Positions 36,544 to 45,707 of a stretch of DNA of 64,000 nt are shown in pieces. The position numbers were made by a program, and so were the translations under genes. Positions within the stretch are counted from its first letter, which is position 1. Each line of letters starts with the position of its first letter. The DNA comes from Ureibacillus massiliensis 4400831 = CIP 108448 = CCUG 49529 (GTDB lineage: Bacteria > Bacillota > Bacilli > Bacillales_A > Planococcaceae), in contig NZ_JPVQ01000006.1 in NCBI RefSeq assembly GCF_000772965.1, positions 61,581 through 125,580 on the forward strand. The letters are read 5' to 3'. The notes below the pieces were generated by a model. It had not been told where the DNA came from and ran no database searches. It was given only the letters and a program-made list of their open reading frames with translations.

Positions 36544-37648
36544 ACATTTCACAGTAGTATTTTCTATATAAATAAAGAGCCAGATTTAAATCTAGCTTAT
36601 TTTTACTAGTGTTGATATCTATATCTAGAAGTTTTTCAATCTTTTTCAAACGATATTTTAAAGTATTTTTATGAATATGAAGATCATTAGCGATTTCCTG
36701 TAGTGAGCCATTACTATTCAACCACATTTCAAGGTTTAGCATTAATTCTTCATCAAAAATAATTGGCTTTATCGTACGTTCGAAAAAATCTTGTATTTTT
36801 GTATCAGAAATTTCGGAAAGTAACAATTCAATTGTTAGATCCTCTTCAAAAACGATTTCCTCACATTCATTTATCGCTGTAGTCAATGCAATACTTGCCT
36901 TATCATAGGAATCCTTTAATGTATAAAATTCACACTTGTTCCCAACACCTATATTAACCGCTGTTTTATAAATTTTTTCTATTTTTCGTTTTAATGTATT
37001 TAATCCTTTTTCTAAATGTGTTCTAGAAACATCAGGTACGAGCATAACAATTTTATCGAAGCTCCATTGTGTGATTTTAACTAAAGGATGAATGGTCTGA
37101 ATACTAGATAGAAAATCAATTTCACTATATTCAAAACGCCTTTCAACTCTTAAGATTACAATACGATTATAAATTTCAGTATCGATTCCAATCATTTCTA
37201 CTCGTTGAGCAAGAATTTCCTTATCAATTCTTCCGTTTAGTAAATCTAATAGGAAAAATTCAAACATTCTTGTATCTCGTTCTTTTTCCTGTCGAGTTAA
37301 AAAATCCTCTACAAATAATTGGGTTATTTTTTGTACAAGTTTACAATATTTTTCTATTTCTGACGGCTTCCCTGTTATCCCAATGACACCAATAGGAGTA
37401 TTATCAAAAATTAAAGGCATGACCATCCCTTCACGTACCCCTTTTAGCTTTTCAGATAATTCAGTTGTCATATGCATAACCTGTTTATCCTTCATCGCAA
37501 GTAATGAGCCTTCATGGAACTGATTCAATCTCGAAATATCTGTACTCGCAATAATAAATCCATTATGATCGATAACGACTACATCTTTATCTATTAAGTT
37601 TTTTAATTCGTCTACAATCTTTGGACCAATTATTTGTAAATCAAACAT
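36542..37648 (-). CDS. CdaR/YsfB-family transcriptional regulator
   Basis: A 368-residue regulator. The N-terminal sugar-diacid-binding domain begins PKIVDELKNLIDKDVVVIDH; a GGDEF-like middle follows; a PucR-type HTH ends the protein (NGSLQEIANDLHIHKNTLKY). In B. subtilis YsfB sits beside glcD/glcF (ysfC/ysfD) and controls glycolate oxidation; the same trio is present here. It lies 10 bases after glcF and is probably cotranscribed. It may also control the TRAP operon downstream. Confidence 0.88.
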   Translation of the reverse strand: MFDLQIIGPKIVDELKNLIDKDVVVIDHNGFIIASTDISRLNQFHEGSLLAMKDKQVMHMTTELSEKLKGVREGMVMPLIFDNTPIGVIGITGKPSEIEKYCKLVQKITQLFVEDFLTRQEKERDTRMFEFFLLDLLNGRIDKEILAQRVEMIGIDTEIYNRIVILRVERRFEYSEIDFLSSIQTIHPLVKITQWSFDKIVMLVPDVSRTHLEKGLNTLKRKIEKIYKTAVNIGVGNKCEFYTLKDSYDKASIALTTAINECEEIVFEEDLTIELLLSEISDTKIQDFFERTIKPIIFDEELMLNLEMWLNSNGSLQEIANDLHIHKNTLKYRLKKIEKLLDIDINTSKNKLDLNLALYLYRKYYCEM

Positions 37649-37658
37649 ATTCCGCCCC

Positions 37659-39020
37659 CTAATCTATTGCTGGAACAAGTTCACAATCTACTACTTCGTT
37701 TGAAATTAAAGGTTTATTAGCGATTATTTGTTCATATACTATATCTACTATATGGACGGCACGAACATAACTAGACAAACCTTCTTTATTGATTCCTACC
37801 TGCATCTGCATTAAACACCCAGGATTTGATGTGACGATATAAGTTGGATTCACTTCTTTCACATATTTCATCTTCGTTTCTAGTATGTTATTAGCCATTT
37901 TAGGTTGTAATAGATTATAAATGCCTGCCGATCCACAACATGTATCTGCATTAGCCATCTCTCTAAATTCAACACCAGGTAAATTTTCAAGAATTGCCCG
38001 CGGTTGATTAAAAACTTTATTTACGTTTCTTAAATGACAGGAATCCTGATATGTGACAGCTACTTTTTCAGCTTTTTTTGGTAACGTTTTCAAATAATCT
38101 AATAATCCTAATTTAATTAATAGAGATGAAATATCGATTGTTTTCGTTGAGAATCTTTCTGCTTTTTCTTTATATTTTTGCTCACTTTTTAAATGTTTTT
38201 CATATTCAGATAAAAAGGCGCCACAGCCACCTGCATTATTTACAATAAAATCATATTCATCACTGTCAAATGCATTAATATTAGCACGTGCATTTTTTAT
38301 CCCTTTTTCTAATTCTCCACTATGGGCATGTAAGGCGCCACAGCATTGCTGAAATTTTGGAATAATTACTTCTGCACCTAAAAATCTAATGGTTTCAATC
38401 GTCTTATCGTTAATTTCTTTAAATAACGAATCCATCAAACACCCTGTAAAAAAGGCTACTTTTATAGGACTTTTCGTTATTGGTGATAACTGCTCGACCT
38501 TTTTCGGAACTTCAGGCAATGCCTTCTCCATTTCTTTTAAAAACGAAGGGAATAGGTTAAGGAAACCTATTTTTCTAGTTACTTTTTGCAAACCTGATTT
38601 TTGATAGAAACGCACTAAACTAACTGCTTTTCCTAAATCTTTTTTATCCGCAAATAAATGATTAAATGTTGTATTTTGAACGATTTTTTTGATGCCTTTT
38701 GGCTGTTTTATTTGTTGAATAGCTACACGTGTTTGCTCAATTAATGCACCATACTGTACTCCTGCAGGACATGCTGGCTCACATGCTCGACATCCTAAAC
38801 AAAGATTAAAGGAATTTTCAATGGAAGAATCCCACTCTACTACCCCATCACGGACAGCTTTCATCAATGCAATTCTTCCACGAGGAGATTGTGACTCATC
38901 CTGTTGAGTTTGAATATAAGTCGGACAAGAAGATAAGCAGAATCCACAACGCATACAGTCTAATAAATAATCTTCATTAACATGTTCTTGAAAGGCAACC
39001 TGCATCTGATTATTGACCAC
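37659..39020 (-). CDS. glcF: Glycolate oxidase iron-sulfur subunit
   Basis: A 453-residue protein with two 4Fe-4S motifs near the N-terminus (CMRCGFCLSSCP and CLGCRACEPACP) and two CCG domains (QCCGALHAH, TCCGSAGIY). It passes electrons from GlcD to the respiratory chain. The longer frame reaches back to 39056 and overlaps glcD. GTG 39020 behind GTGGTGG is my choice, though ATG 39005 is also possible. Confidence 0.9.
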   Translation of the reverse strand: MVNNQMQVAFQEHVNEDYLLDCMRCGFCLSSCPTYIQTQQDESQSPRGRIALMKAVRDGVVEWDSSIENSFNLCLGCRACEPACPAGVQYGALIEQTRVAIQQIKQPKGIKKIVQNTTFNHLFADKKDLGKAVSLVRFYQKSGLQKVTRKIGFLNLFPSFLKEMEKALPEVPKKVEQLSPITKSPIKVAFFTGCLMDSLFKEINDKTIETIRFLGAEVIIPKFQQCCGALHAHSGELEKGIKNARANINAFDSDEYDFIVNNAGGCGAFLSEYEKHLKSEQKYKEKAERFSTKTIDISSLLIKLGLLDYLKTLPKKAEKVAVTYQDSCHLRNVNKVFNQPRAILENLPGVEFREMANADTCCGSAGIYNLLQPKMANNILETKMKYVKEVNPTYIVTSNPGCLMQMQVGINKEGLSSYVRAVHIVDIVYEQIIANKPLISNEVVDCELVPAID

Positions 39021-39040
39021 TTTGAACCACCACTCTCTTT

Positions 39041-40426
39041 TTAGTTTCCTTTGCAAAACACTTTCCCTGGATTCATAATGTTTTTAGGATCAAACACCGC
39101 TTTAATCCCCTTCATCATTTCAATACCTGAGGCGCCAACCTTCCATTCTAAATAAGGGGCTTTCATTTCACCAATTCCGTGTTCACCTGTAATGGTTCCA
39201 CCTAAAGAAATAGCAGCTTCAAATATTTCTTCAAATGCATGTTCAACACGCTTCATTTCCTCACTATTACGAATATCTGTTAAACAAGTAGGATGTAAAT
39301 TTCCATCGCCCGCATGACCAAATGTTGCAATAGTTAAATCATATTTTTTAGCTATTTGATTAATCCTTCTTACCATTTCTGCAATTTCAGATCTTGGAAC
39401 TGTAGCATCCTCTAAAATTGTAGTAGGTCTTAATCTTGATAAAGCTGATAATGCTACACGTCTTGCTGTTTTTAACCTTTCTGCTTCTGTTTCATCCTTT
39501 GCAATTTGAGTAAAGGTTGCCCCTTTAGATATAGCAATTTGCGTCATTTCATGAATATCGTTTTTCACCTGTGCTAATTCACCATCTTGTTCAAAAAGTA
39601 ACATGGCTTCTACATCCGTTGATAATCCTATTTTCATAAATTGCTCAACGGCCTCAATGGTTTTTTTATCTAAAAATTCAAGGGTTACAGGAATAATTTT
39701 ATTTGCAATAATCGTAGAGACCGTCTCTGCAGCAGCCTCTAATGAATGAAAATAAGCAATACTTGTCATTTTATTTTTTGGTAACGGTATTAATTTCAAA
39801 GTAATTTCTGTAATTACCCCTAGTGTACCTTCAGACCCTACTAGTAGAGCTGTAAGATCATAGCCTGCAACATCCTTTGCTAATTTGCCACCGGTTTTTA
39901 ATAGTTCACCGTTTGCTAGAACCACTGTAAGCCCTTTCACATAATCCTTTGTAACTCCGTACTTTAAACCGCGCAAGCCCCCTGAGTTTTCACTAATGTT
40001 GCCACCAATTGTTGAAATCTTCATAGAGCTTGGATCTGGCGGATAAAACAGGTTTTCTTTTTCAACGAAATGACATATGTCTGCTGTTATCATTCCTGGC
40101 TGTACTGTAATGGTTAAATTTTCTCTATCAAACTCTATTATTTGATTCATATTATTAAATAAAATAACGACTCCACCTTGATTGGGTACAGTCCCGGCAG
40201 CCAGGTTAGAGCCAGAGCCTCGTGGAACTATTGGAATTTTATATTCATTGCAAATTTTAACGATTTGGCATACTTCTTCGGTATTACGTGGCGAGACGAC
40301 AATTTCCGGTAAAGCTTGAAAATTAGCAGTTGCATCATAGGAATAAGCCAGTAATTGTGCTGTTGAATGCTTTACATTTTCTTTACCAACAACATCGATA
40401 AAAAATTGAATTATTTCTTTCTCCAT
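39041..40426 (-). CDS. glcD: Glycolate oxidase FAD subunit
   Basis: A 461-residue FAD-linked oxidase. The FAD_binding_4 part has VPRGSGSNLAAGTVP, MKISTIGGNISENSGGLRGL, and GSEGTLGVITEITLKL; the C-terminal FAD-oxidase part has HAGDGNLHP and GGTITGEHGIG. It oxidises glycolate, or D-lactate in close relatives, to the 2-oxo acid. Unusually it is not followed by a glcE gene; Bacillus-type GlcD works without one. It heads the glcD-glcF-CdaR operon. Confidence 0.92.
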   Translation of the reverse strand: MEKEIIQFFIDVVGKENVKHSTAQLLAYSYDATANFQALPEIVVSPRNTEEVCQIVKICNEYKIPIVPRGSGSNLAAGTVPNQGGVVILFNNMNQIIEFDRENLTITVQPGMITADICHFVEKENLFYPPDPSSMKISTIGGNISENSGGLRGLKYGVTKDYVKGLTVVLANGELLKTGGKLAKDVAGYDLTALLVGSEGTLGVITEITLKLIPLPKNKMTSIAYFHSLEAAAETVSTIIANKIIPVTLEFLDKKTIEAVEQFMKIGLSTDVEAMLLFEQDGELAQVKNDIHEMTQIAISKGATFTQIAKDETEAERLKTARRVALSALSRLRPTTILEDATVPRSEIAEMVRRINQIAKKYDLTIATFGHAGDGNLHPTCLTDIRNSEEMKRVEHAFEEIFEAAISLGGTITGEHGIGEMKAPYLEWKVGASGIEMMKGIKAVFDPKNIMNPGKVFCKGN

Positions 40427-40571
40427 AAATTCACCCCAATAGTTAGTATTTCCTCCTTAATAATTTTATAATTTAGAAAATTTAAATAATATGTACTTAA
40501 TGATTAAAAATTGAGATTTTTTACATTTAAATTTGTATCAAACGTATAAATTCCTTTTTTAACCATAAAAA

Positions 40572-40593
40572 AGCTGATCATTAATGATCAGCT
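40572..40593 (-). terminator. Terminator after the small membrane protein gene
   Basis: AGCTGATCAT directly joined to ATGATCAGCT with a TTTTTTATGG tail on the minus strand. Confidence 0.8.
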
Positions 40594-40600
40594 CATAAAA

Positions 40601-40834
40601 TTAACTTATTTCCTGTTTTTTTATGAAAAATGAAAATACAAATGGAATAATGGAGAACAATGAATAAATGAAATACTGTTGATCAAATTGTGCAAGGTAG
40701 AGCGTAGAAAGAAAATAAACAATCGTCCCAAAATAGATAAATAACTTAGATTTTTTCTGAACCCCTCTAATGATGAACATCAAAGAAAAAATAATAAAGA
40801 ACCAAAGTAACAGTTTTAATTCTAATGATTCCAT
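40601..40834 (-). CDS. Small membrane protein, paralogue of 41102-41323
   Basis: A 77-residue protein with two or three hydrophobic helices and a basic joint (IIRGVQKKSKLFIY). Unknown family. The next minus-strand gene encodes a near neighbour in sequence: RGxQKKSxxxIY is shared, and both have a cre-like site about 70 bases upstream and an AGGTGGTGAG ribosome site. The two arose by duplication. Confidence 0.75.
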   Translation of the reverse strand: MESLELKLLLWFFIIFSLMFIIRGVQKKSKLFIYFGTIVYFLSTLYLAQFDQQYFIYSLFSIIPFVFSFFIKKQEIS

Positions 40835-40906
40835 TTGCTCACCACCTAACTAGTTATGTATAAAAAACTCTTTTACGTTAGTTAAGTGTTATTTTTATAT
40901 AGGAAA

Positions 40907-40920
40907 TGTAAGCGCTTTAA
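40907..40920. promoter_or_regulatory. cre-like site upstream of the small membrane protein gene
   Basis: TGTAAGCGCTTTAA, 73 bases before the start at 40834; one base short of the cre consensus at the penultimate C. Confidence 0.55.
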
Positions 40921-41062
40921 TAATAATTTATGCTTATTATATTATATTCAGAACTTATCACTTTGATTGTCTTTATTTTTGGTATTTAGAAATTTTGTAT
41001 TGTATTTTTGAGTGGTACATAAGGAAGAGCTCTTAAATAACGACTTACTTTAAAATTGAAAA

Positions 41063-41087
41063 GAGCTAGCCGTAAAAGACTAGCTTA
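41063..41087 (-). terminator. Terminator after the second small membrane protein gene
   Basis: AAGCTAGTC, loop TTTTAC, GGCTAGCTC, then TTTTCAATTTT on the minus strand. Confidence 0.75.
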
Positions 41088-41101
41088 TAGTAGATATGGA
41101 T

Positions 41102-41323
41102 CTATCCTTTCATATAAAATGCTTTTATTAACGGAAAGAGTGAAAGAAGCGCGAAGGCGAGATAGTATTTTTCGTACGTAGCAAAGTGTAACATCGGCAA
41201 TAAATAACCTACGATACTAATGTAAATCATTGGACGAGACTTCTTTTGGAACCCTCTTACCATAAAAAGCAGCGATACAATGATAATTAGCCAGAGTGAT
41301 AATCCTAAAATAAAGTATTCCAT
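41102..41323 (-). CDS. Small membrane protein, paralogue of 40601-40834
   Basis: A 73-residue protein with similar layout: hydrophobic helix, MVRGFQKKSRPMIY joint, two further helices. ATG 41323 is preferred, with AGGTGGTGAGG before it. A cre-like site lies at 41391-41404. Function unknown. Confidence 0.72.
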   Translation of the reverse strand: MEYFILGLSLWLIIIVSLLFMVRGFQKKSRPMIYISIVGYLLPMLHFATYEKYYLAFALLSLFPLIKAFYMKG

Positions 41324-41390
41324 TTGCCTCACCACCTAACCTTTTTATGTAAATGGGGCTGAATGTTAGGGGCAGAAGTTATGTATCGTG

Positions 41391-41404
41391 TGAAAACGCT
41401 TAAA
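41391..41404. promoter_or_regulatory. cre-like site upstream of the second small membrane protein gene
   Basis: TGAAAACGCTTAAA, 68 bases before the start at 41323; one mismatch to the consensus. The same distance as at the paralogue. Confidence 0.5.
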
Positions 41405-41585
41405 TTTTTTAGCAGGTTTTATTTCTTTACTCTATTATATGTTGTCTTCTGTTCTTTGTTCGTATTTTCATCTTTCAAAATCAAATATTTTACAGAAAAT
41501 TAGGCAAAAAATAATTAAAATCCGATTATTTAAATTTACTACCCTGAATTTTGTACGACTATCCCATGGTAAGATTTGAATGAAA

Positions 41586-41899
41586 GGGGCTGTCCAATAA
41601 GCGGAAAATTACAATCGACCACTATTTCAAAATTATACTTTTTTGATAAATGTTAGTTGATTTCCGTTCCAGGCGGACGCGCATCCAGTGGCGAGCGGTG
41701 CTCCTTTCGCTTCGCTCTGCGGGGTCTCACCACTGCTCTTTGCTCCCGCAGGAAAGCTTTGCTTTGCATCGAAAGCGCAAGCGGCAGATGCACTCGCCGC
41801 CTTCCACTCCAATCAACTACTTTTCAATATAATTAGTAGCAAAAAAATACCATTTTCCTTTGAGTAGTTCTAAGAAATTTTTTCTTTTGGGACAGCCCC
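41586..41899. repeat. GC-rich intergenic repeat with terminal inverted repeats
   Basis: The element is bounded by GGGGCTGTCC (41586-41595) and GGACAGCCCC (41890-41899), a perfect 10-bp inverted pair. Its core 41656-41817 is much richer in GC than the surroundings, contains TTCCAGGCGGACGC and CTGCGGGGTCTC, and is itself edged by GTTGATT / AATCAAC. This is the kind of element scattered widely through Bacillus and Lysinibacillus genomes. It encodes no protein; a 60-codon ORF inside it is spurious. Confidence 0.8.
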
Positions 41900-41950
41900 A
41901 CTTGAGATTGTCTGCAGTCTTTTTCTATTTACAATACATATTAAGAAATT

Positions 41951-42080
41951 GTCGATTTCCATTAAAGGCGCTACTTTCCACGGGCACGGCCTCAGCCTTT
42001 CCCCTCGCTATGCTTTAGTCCGGATGCTTTTAGCTCGTGCTGTTCCCGTAGGAGTCTTCGTGCCTTCCACTTCAATGAAC
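41951..42080. repeat. Second, degenerate copy of the GC-rich repeat core
   Basis: Starts GTCGATTTCCATTAAAGGCG and ends CCTTCCACTTCAATGAAC, with TTTCCACGGGCACGGCCTCA and TCCCGTAGGAGTCTTCG between. It keeps the layout of the core at 41656-41817 with many substitutions. Confidence 0.7.
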
Positions 42081-42123
42081 CTTCCGAATTGCAATTTTCT
42101 CCTTATGTCCCACCGTCAACATT

Positions 42124-43338
42124 CTATTCATCTATTAAAGTAGCAAATTTAGAAAGTACATTCTCTGTTAATACTTTGTGTTTATTGAAATGATTCAAAT
42201 AGATACTTAACATCATCTCATTTTCTTCGGTCACATCCATTTTCATGAAAATTCGATTCACGATATCCTTTGTCTCTTCTGGATTTGAATACATTGTATT
42301 CCATGCTCGAACTTGATAGTCTAAATCATCACTGAATACAGCTTGCTCTAATTCATCAATTGGAACAGCTATATTAAATTGGGCATATGGATCTTCATAT
42401 ATATCTGTATATATAAAATGAATAAAGCTTTGTTCTTTAAGATCGTATTCAAAACTGTTTTGGTTAAGAGATAGTATAAGTTTTTGATCCTTTAGTTGAA
42501 TTTCCCCTACTTCTAAATTTACAAAAGGTGCGCTATCCTTAAAGCCGCTAATCGTTATATTTGCATCTGGAGTAATGAAGAAATATTGTTGGTGTTGGTC
42601 TTTGTTTAACTCTTGAATATATTCTTCAATACTTTTATCCATTATTCGGCGTTCATCACGTAATTTTGCGTAGTTAACTGGTCTATAGTAATACGATGCA
42701 TCTATATTTTGTGCCTCAATTGTCCACTCTGAATCTGGACAATCCAATAACACTCTAAACGCGAAGCCTTTGTCCGTTTTTTTCAACTCGTTGTATATAA
42801 ACCATTGACCAATTTGTAGTGGCTCGTCACTTTCTTCTCTTAGTACATCCTTAAAAATAAAATGAATGATTGTTTTATTGGTAAAACCGCCCTCTGCATT
42901 TAAAAATATATGAAGATTTTGATTTTCTCTCTCAATTCGTTCAATAATAGAATCATGCAAGCTATCATTAAAAACTTCTTGTACATTTTCACTTAAATAA
43001 GGGATTGTCGATTTTGTGTTTTCATAGGCTGTAGCTAAAATTTCTTCAAATTCCTTATCACATTCTCGCATCCACTGCAGATAATCTTCTCGAACACTCT
43101 TTGGTAATGTAGGCTGATTAAGTGTACCATCTTCAACAAATGGGATGAAACGGCTTGGTAACACTGTTAATAATTCCTCCTTTACCATTTCAAGATCCTC
43201 AGCTAATCGTTTTGTTAAATCGATTCCTTCTTCTTTAGCATATTCGAATTCACTTTCCCAATCGCCATCTGATTCATGGATAGGTAATAGATTACAAGTT
43301 TGAAACCTTTTTTTCGCCTCTTTTGTTAAATTCCACAT
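42124..43338 (-). CDS. DUF4085-like cytoplasmic protein, unknown function
   Basis: A 404-residue soluble protein starting MWNLTKEAKKRFQTCNLLPI, an opening typical of DUF4085 in Bacillus, as far as I remember. The first 150 residues are helical and acidic; the rest is mixed (IIHFIFKDVLREE, ITISGFKDSAPFVN, FNIAVPIDELEQAV). No catalytic motif is visible. It lies next to repeats, is monocistronic, and may be a family restricted to this lineage. Confidence 0.7.
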   Translation of the reverse strand: MWNLTKEAKKRFQTCNLLPIHESDGDWESEFEYAKEEGIDLTKRLAEDLEMVKEELLTVLPSRFIPFVEDGTLNQPTLPKSVREDYLQWMRECDKEFEEILATAYENTKSTIPYLSENVQEVFNDSLHDSIIERIERENQNLHIFLNAEGGFTNKTIIHFIFKDVLREESDEPLQIGQWFIYNELKKTDKGFAFRVLLDCPDSEWTIEAQNIDASYYYRPVNYAKLRDERRIMDKSIEEYIQELNKDQHQQYFFITPDANITISGFKDSAPFVNLEVGEIQLKDQKLILSLNQNSFEYDLKEQSFIHFIYTDIYEDPYAQFNIAVPIDELEQAVFSDDLDYQVRAWNTMYSNPEETKDIVNRIFMKMDVTEENEMMLSIYLNHFNKHKVLTENVLSKFATLIDE

Positions 43339-43434
43339 ATGTTTCTCCTTACTAGTTTTAGCATTATTATATAGTAATTGTTTTCATTTTTAGTTATTAT
43401 TTCTTTAAAATTAGAATGAGCTGTCCAAAATGTT

Positions 43435-43470
43435 AAAAGTACAATTCTGAAATACTTGAATTGTACTTTT
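43435..43470 (-). terminator. Terminator after the patatin-like gene
   Basis: AAAAGTACAATTC and GAATTGTACTTTT form a 13-bp stem with a 10-base loop. A fragment resembling the repeat end (GAGCTGTCCAAAATG) lies just beyond, at 43418-43432. Confidence 0.85.
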
Positions 43471-43486
43471 ATGCTATCTGAATTTA

Positions 43487-44398
43487 TTAAATTTTGACTT
43501 TTAAAATTGAAGAAGAACTAATAGGGTTCCACGTTGTTAAAAATTTCTCAGTTCGTTGTCTACCAATTTTAATTAAAGCTTCTTTTCCTGTTTCATCTAT
43601 ATCAAATTGTGTAGCACTATACTCTTCTACAGGAATAAAAACTATATTTTTTTCATGTTTTCGAGAGATATATCGTTCATCATGGGCATCTCTCATCGTT
43701 GCAAATAATGCTTCAAACATTTTTAAACCATCACTTATTTTACGAGGCCCAGATTCTACACTTGGGTTACTTAGTTTAAAGCCAATTAAGGGGCGTTCCA
43801 TATTTCCATTATCAAATATCCAAAGTGGAAAATTACTTAAGACACCACCATCCACAACGATACACTCACCTTTATTATCCTTAAGCTTCACTGGTTCAAA
43901 GAAAAAGGGTATACCACAGCTCATTCTTAATGCCTTTGCGACAGAGAACCTTTTCCAGTTCATACCATATTTATCTAGATCATCTGGTAATACGATCATC
44001 TGTCCATTACTTAAATCAGATGCTACTAATTTTAATGATCCTCTAGGTAAATCATCAAACGTGTAGATATCTTTTGCTGCTAGCTTTTTATAGAACCATT
44101 TTTCCAACGCTTTTCCTTGATATAGACCTAATCGAAAATATAAATTTAACCATTTTAGAAAAGGTAGTGTTCTAGCAATTTTCGGAGGATCTAATAAAGA
44201 CTTTAAATCCAGTTCATCAAGTAATTCCTCTATTTCAGATGCTTTATAGCCAGCTGCGATAAAACAAGCTAAAATGGCACCAGCACTAGTTCCTGCAACA
44301 CGTTTAAATTCAATGTTTCTTTCTTCTAATATTTGCAATGCACCTACATAAGCAAAACCTTTTATACCTCCACCTGAAAAGACCCCATCTATTAACAA
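43487..44398 (-). CDS. Patatin-like phospholipase
   Basis: A 303-residue patatin-family acyl hydrolase. FSGGGIKGFAYVGAL is the oxyanion loop, GTSAGA carries the nucleophile Ser, and VDGGVLSNFP the catalytic Asp. It acts on lipid acyl esters, perhaps on membrane phospholipids. A longer reading to 44515 crosses a terminator and a promoter, so TTG 44398, behind AAAAGGGGC, is preferred. A promoter (TTGTTT, 18 bp, TATAAT at 44471-44500) supports this. Confidence 0.85.
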   Translation of the reverse strand: MLIDGVFSGGGIKGFAYVGALQILEERNIEFKRVAGTSAGAILACFIAAGYKASEIEELLDELDLKSLLDPPKIARTLPFLKWLNLYFRLGLYQGKALEKWFYKKLAAKDIYTFDDLPRGSLKLVASDLSNGQMIVLPDDLDKYGMNWKRFSVAKALRMSCGIPFFFEPVKLKDNKGECIVVDGGVLSNFPLWIFDNGNMERPLIGFKLSNPSVESGPRKISDGLKMFEALFATMRDAHDERYISRKHEKNIVFIPVEEYSATQFDIDETGKEALIKIGRQRTEKFLTTWNPISSSSILKVKI

Positions 44399-44470
44399 CT
44401 GATTCGCCCCTTTTACATTGTTAATATACTGTAAGAAATATGGGGAATAAATAGAACTTCTGTCGAAAAG

Positions 44471-44520
44471 ATTATAAAAAAAGTATTTGGCGAAAAACAA
44501 AATGTTAATGGCCAAATACT
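44471..44520 (-). promoter_or_regulatory. Overlapping promoter and terminator between two minus-strand genes
   Basis: AGTATTTGGC (44482-44491) and GCCAAATACT (44511-44520) form a perfect 10-bp stem with a T-run, ending the gene at 44528-44707. The same bases hold -35 TTGTTT (44495-44500) and -10 TATAAT (44471-44476) for the patatin gene. Confidence 0.65.
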
Positions 44521-44527
44521 TTATTGT

Positions 44528-44707
44528 TTATTCATTTAGTCTTGATGGATTGTGCTTATTATCAGGTTTATCCTTGTTTTCATTTTTATTTTGTCTTTTG
44601 GCTTGATCATTTTGCCCAATTACATCAAAATCATCTGGACTTAAATCAAATCCATACCCGTATTCTTCACGGTCTAATCCTTTTTTTTCTCTTTTTTCTT
44701 TTGCCAA
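44528..44707 (-). CDS. Small acidic/basic soluble protein, unknown function
   Basis: A 59-residue hydrophilic protein (AKEKREKKGLDREEYGYGFD, SPDDFDVIGQND, then a Lys/Asn-rich tail), predicted unstructured. TTG 44707 lies 6 bases after GGAGGTG. Small proteins of this kind are often spore or stress products in Bacillales; nothing here proves it. Confidence 0.6.
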   Translation of the reverse strand: MAKEKREKKGLDREEYGYGFDLSPDDFDVIGQNDQAKRQNKNENKDKPDNKHNPSRLNE

Positions 44708-44825
44708 TTGGCTCACCTCCACAATTATCAATATGAGCATGTTTCGAGTGTTTTATGCCTAATGCTATTAATAAAAGCAGATATCCCATAAGCCAATACT
44801 AAAAAAGATTTAAATTAAATAAAAC

Positions 44826-44862
44826 AAAGGGCAAACCCCATAATTTACGGAGAATGCCCTTT
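44826..44862 (-). terminator. Terminator after sodA
   Basis: AAAGGGC(A) and (T)GCCCTTT stem; minus-strand tail TGTTTTATTT. Confidence 0.78.
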
Positions 44863-44891
44863 GATTTTATTTTAATTATTTGTTGATCAAA

Positions 44892-45497
44892 TTATTTCGC
44901 AGCAGCGAATTTTTCTGCTACTACATCCCAGTTTACTACATTCCAGAAAGCAGAGATATAGTCAGGACGACGGTTTTGGTAGTTTAAGTAATATGCATGC
45001 TCCCAAACGTCTAAACCTAAAATTGGTGTTTTACCTTCCATTACAGGTGAATCTTGGTTTGGAGTTGAAGTGATTGCTAATTCTCCACCATCAACTACTA
45101 ACCATGCCCAACCTGAACCGAAACGGCCAGCAGCAGCTGTTGCAAATTCTGATTTGAAGTTATCTAAGCTACCAAATTTAGCGTCAATAGCAGCTGCTAA
45201 ATCACCTGTAGGAGCAGTTGCGCCACCAGGAGTTAAGATTTCCCAGAATAAAGAGTGGTTAGCATGTCCGCCACCGTTGTTACGTACAGCAGTTTGTTTG
45301 TCTGCTGGAAGTGCATCAATGTTAGAGATAAGTTCTAATAAATCTTTACCAGCAAATTCAGTACCTTCTACTGCATTGTTTAAATTTGTTACATAAGTAT
45401 TGTGATGTTTTGAGTGATGGATTTCCATAGTTCTTGCATCAATGTGTGGTTCTAACGCGTCATAAGCATACGCTAATTTTGGTAATTCATAAGCCAT
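44892..45497 (-). CDS. sodA: Manganese superoxide dismutase
   Basis: A 201-residue Mn/Fe-SOD. It converts superoxide to peroxide and oxygen. Metal ligands: His in [16 protein letters not shown], His in NHSLFWEIL, and Asp/His in [18 protein letters not shown]. The Gly-Gly-His near [11 protein letters not shown] and overall sequence point to the Mn type. In B. subtilis sodA lies next to yqgC, as here. Confidence 0.97.
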   Translation of the reverse strand: MAYELPKLAYAYDALEPHIDARTMEIHHSKHHNTYVTNLNNAVEGTEFAGKDLLELISNIDALPADKQTAVRNNGGGHANHSLFWEILTPGGATAPTGDLAAAIDAKFGSLDNFKSEFATAAAGRFGSGWAWLVVDGGELAITSTPNQDSPVMEGKTPILGLDVWEHAYYLNYQNRRPDYISAFWNVVNWDVVAEKFAAAK

Positions 45498-45707
45498 TTT
45501 GAATTTCCTCCCTAGAATAAGAAATAATGTTGATTACAATAGTAGGTTATCAAATTTAGGAATATTGTTCAATTATTTGACATCAAACATTTACATTTCA
45601 TACTTTTGACTGAGTATAGTATTGATTTCTAGTTTTGATAACCTGATAGATAGTAACCCACAAAGTATTATATCCTTCATATAAATTCTTTAATCCTTTA
45701 AGCAACG

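Noticed and set aside
41650..41832. 60-codon ORF in the GC-rich region
   Set aside because: It is inside the repeat core; Arg/Ser/His-rich composition reflects the repeat and not a protein.
41949..42143. 64-codon plus-strand ORF
   Set aside because: It is within the degenerate repeat copy and runs into the end of the DUF4085-like gene.
43494..44066. Plus-strand ORF of 190 codons
   Set aside because: Antisense shadow of the patatin-like gene, which has all catalytic motifs.
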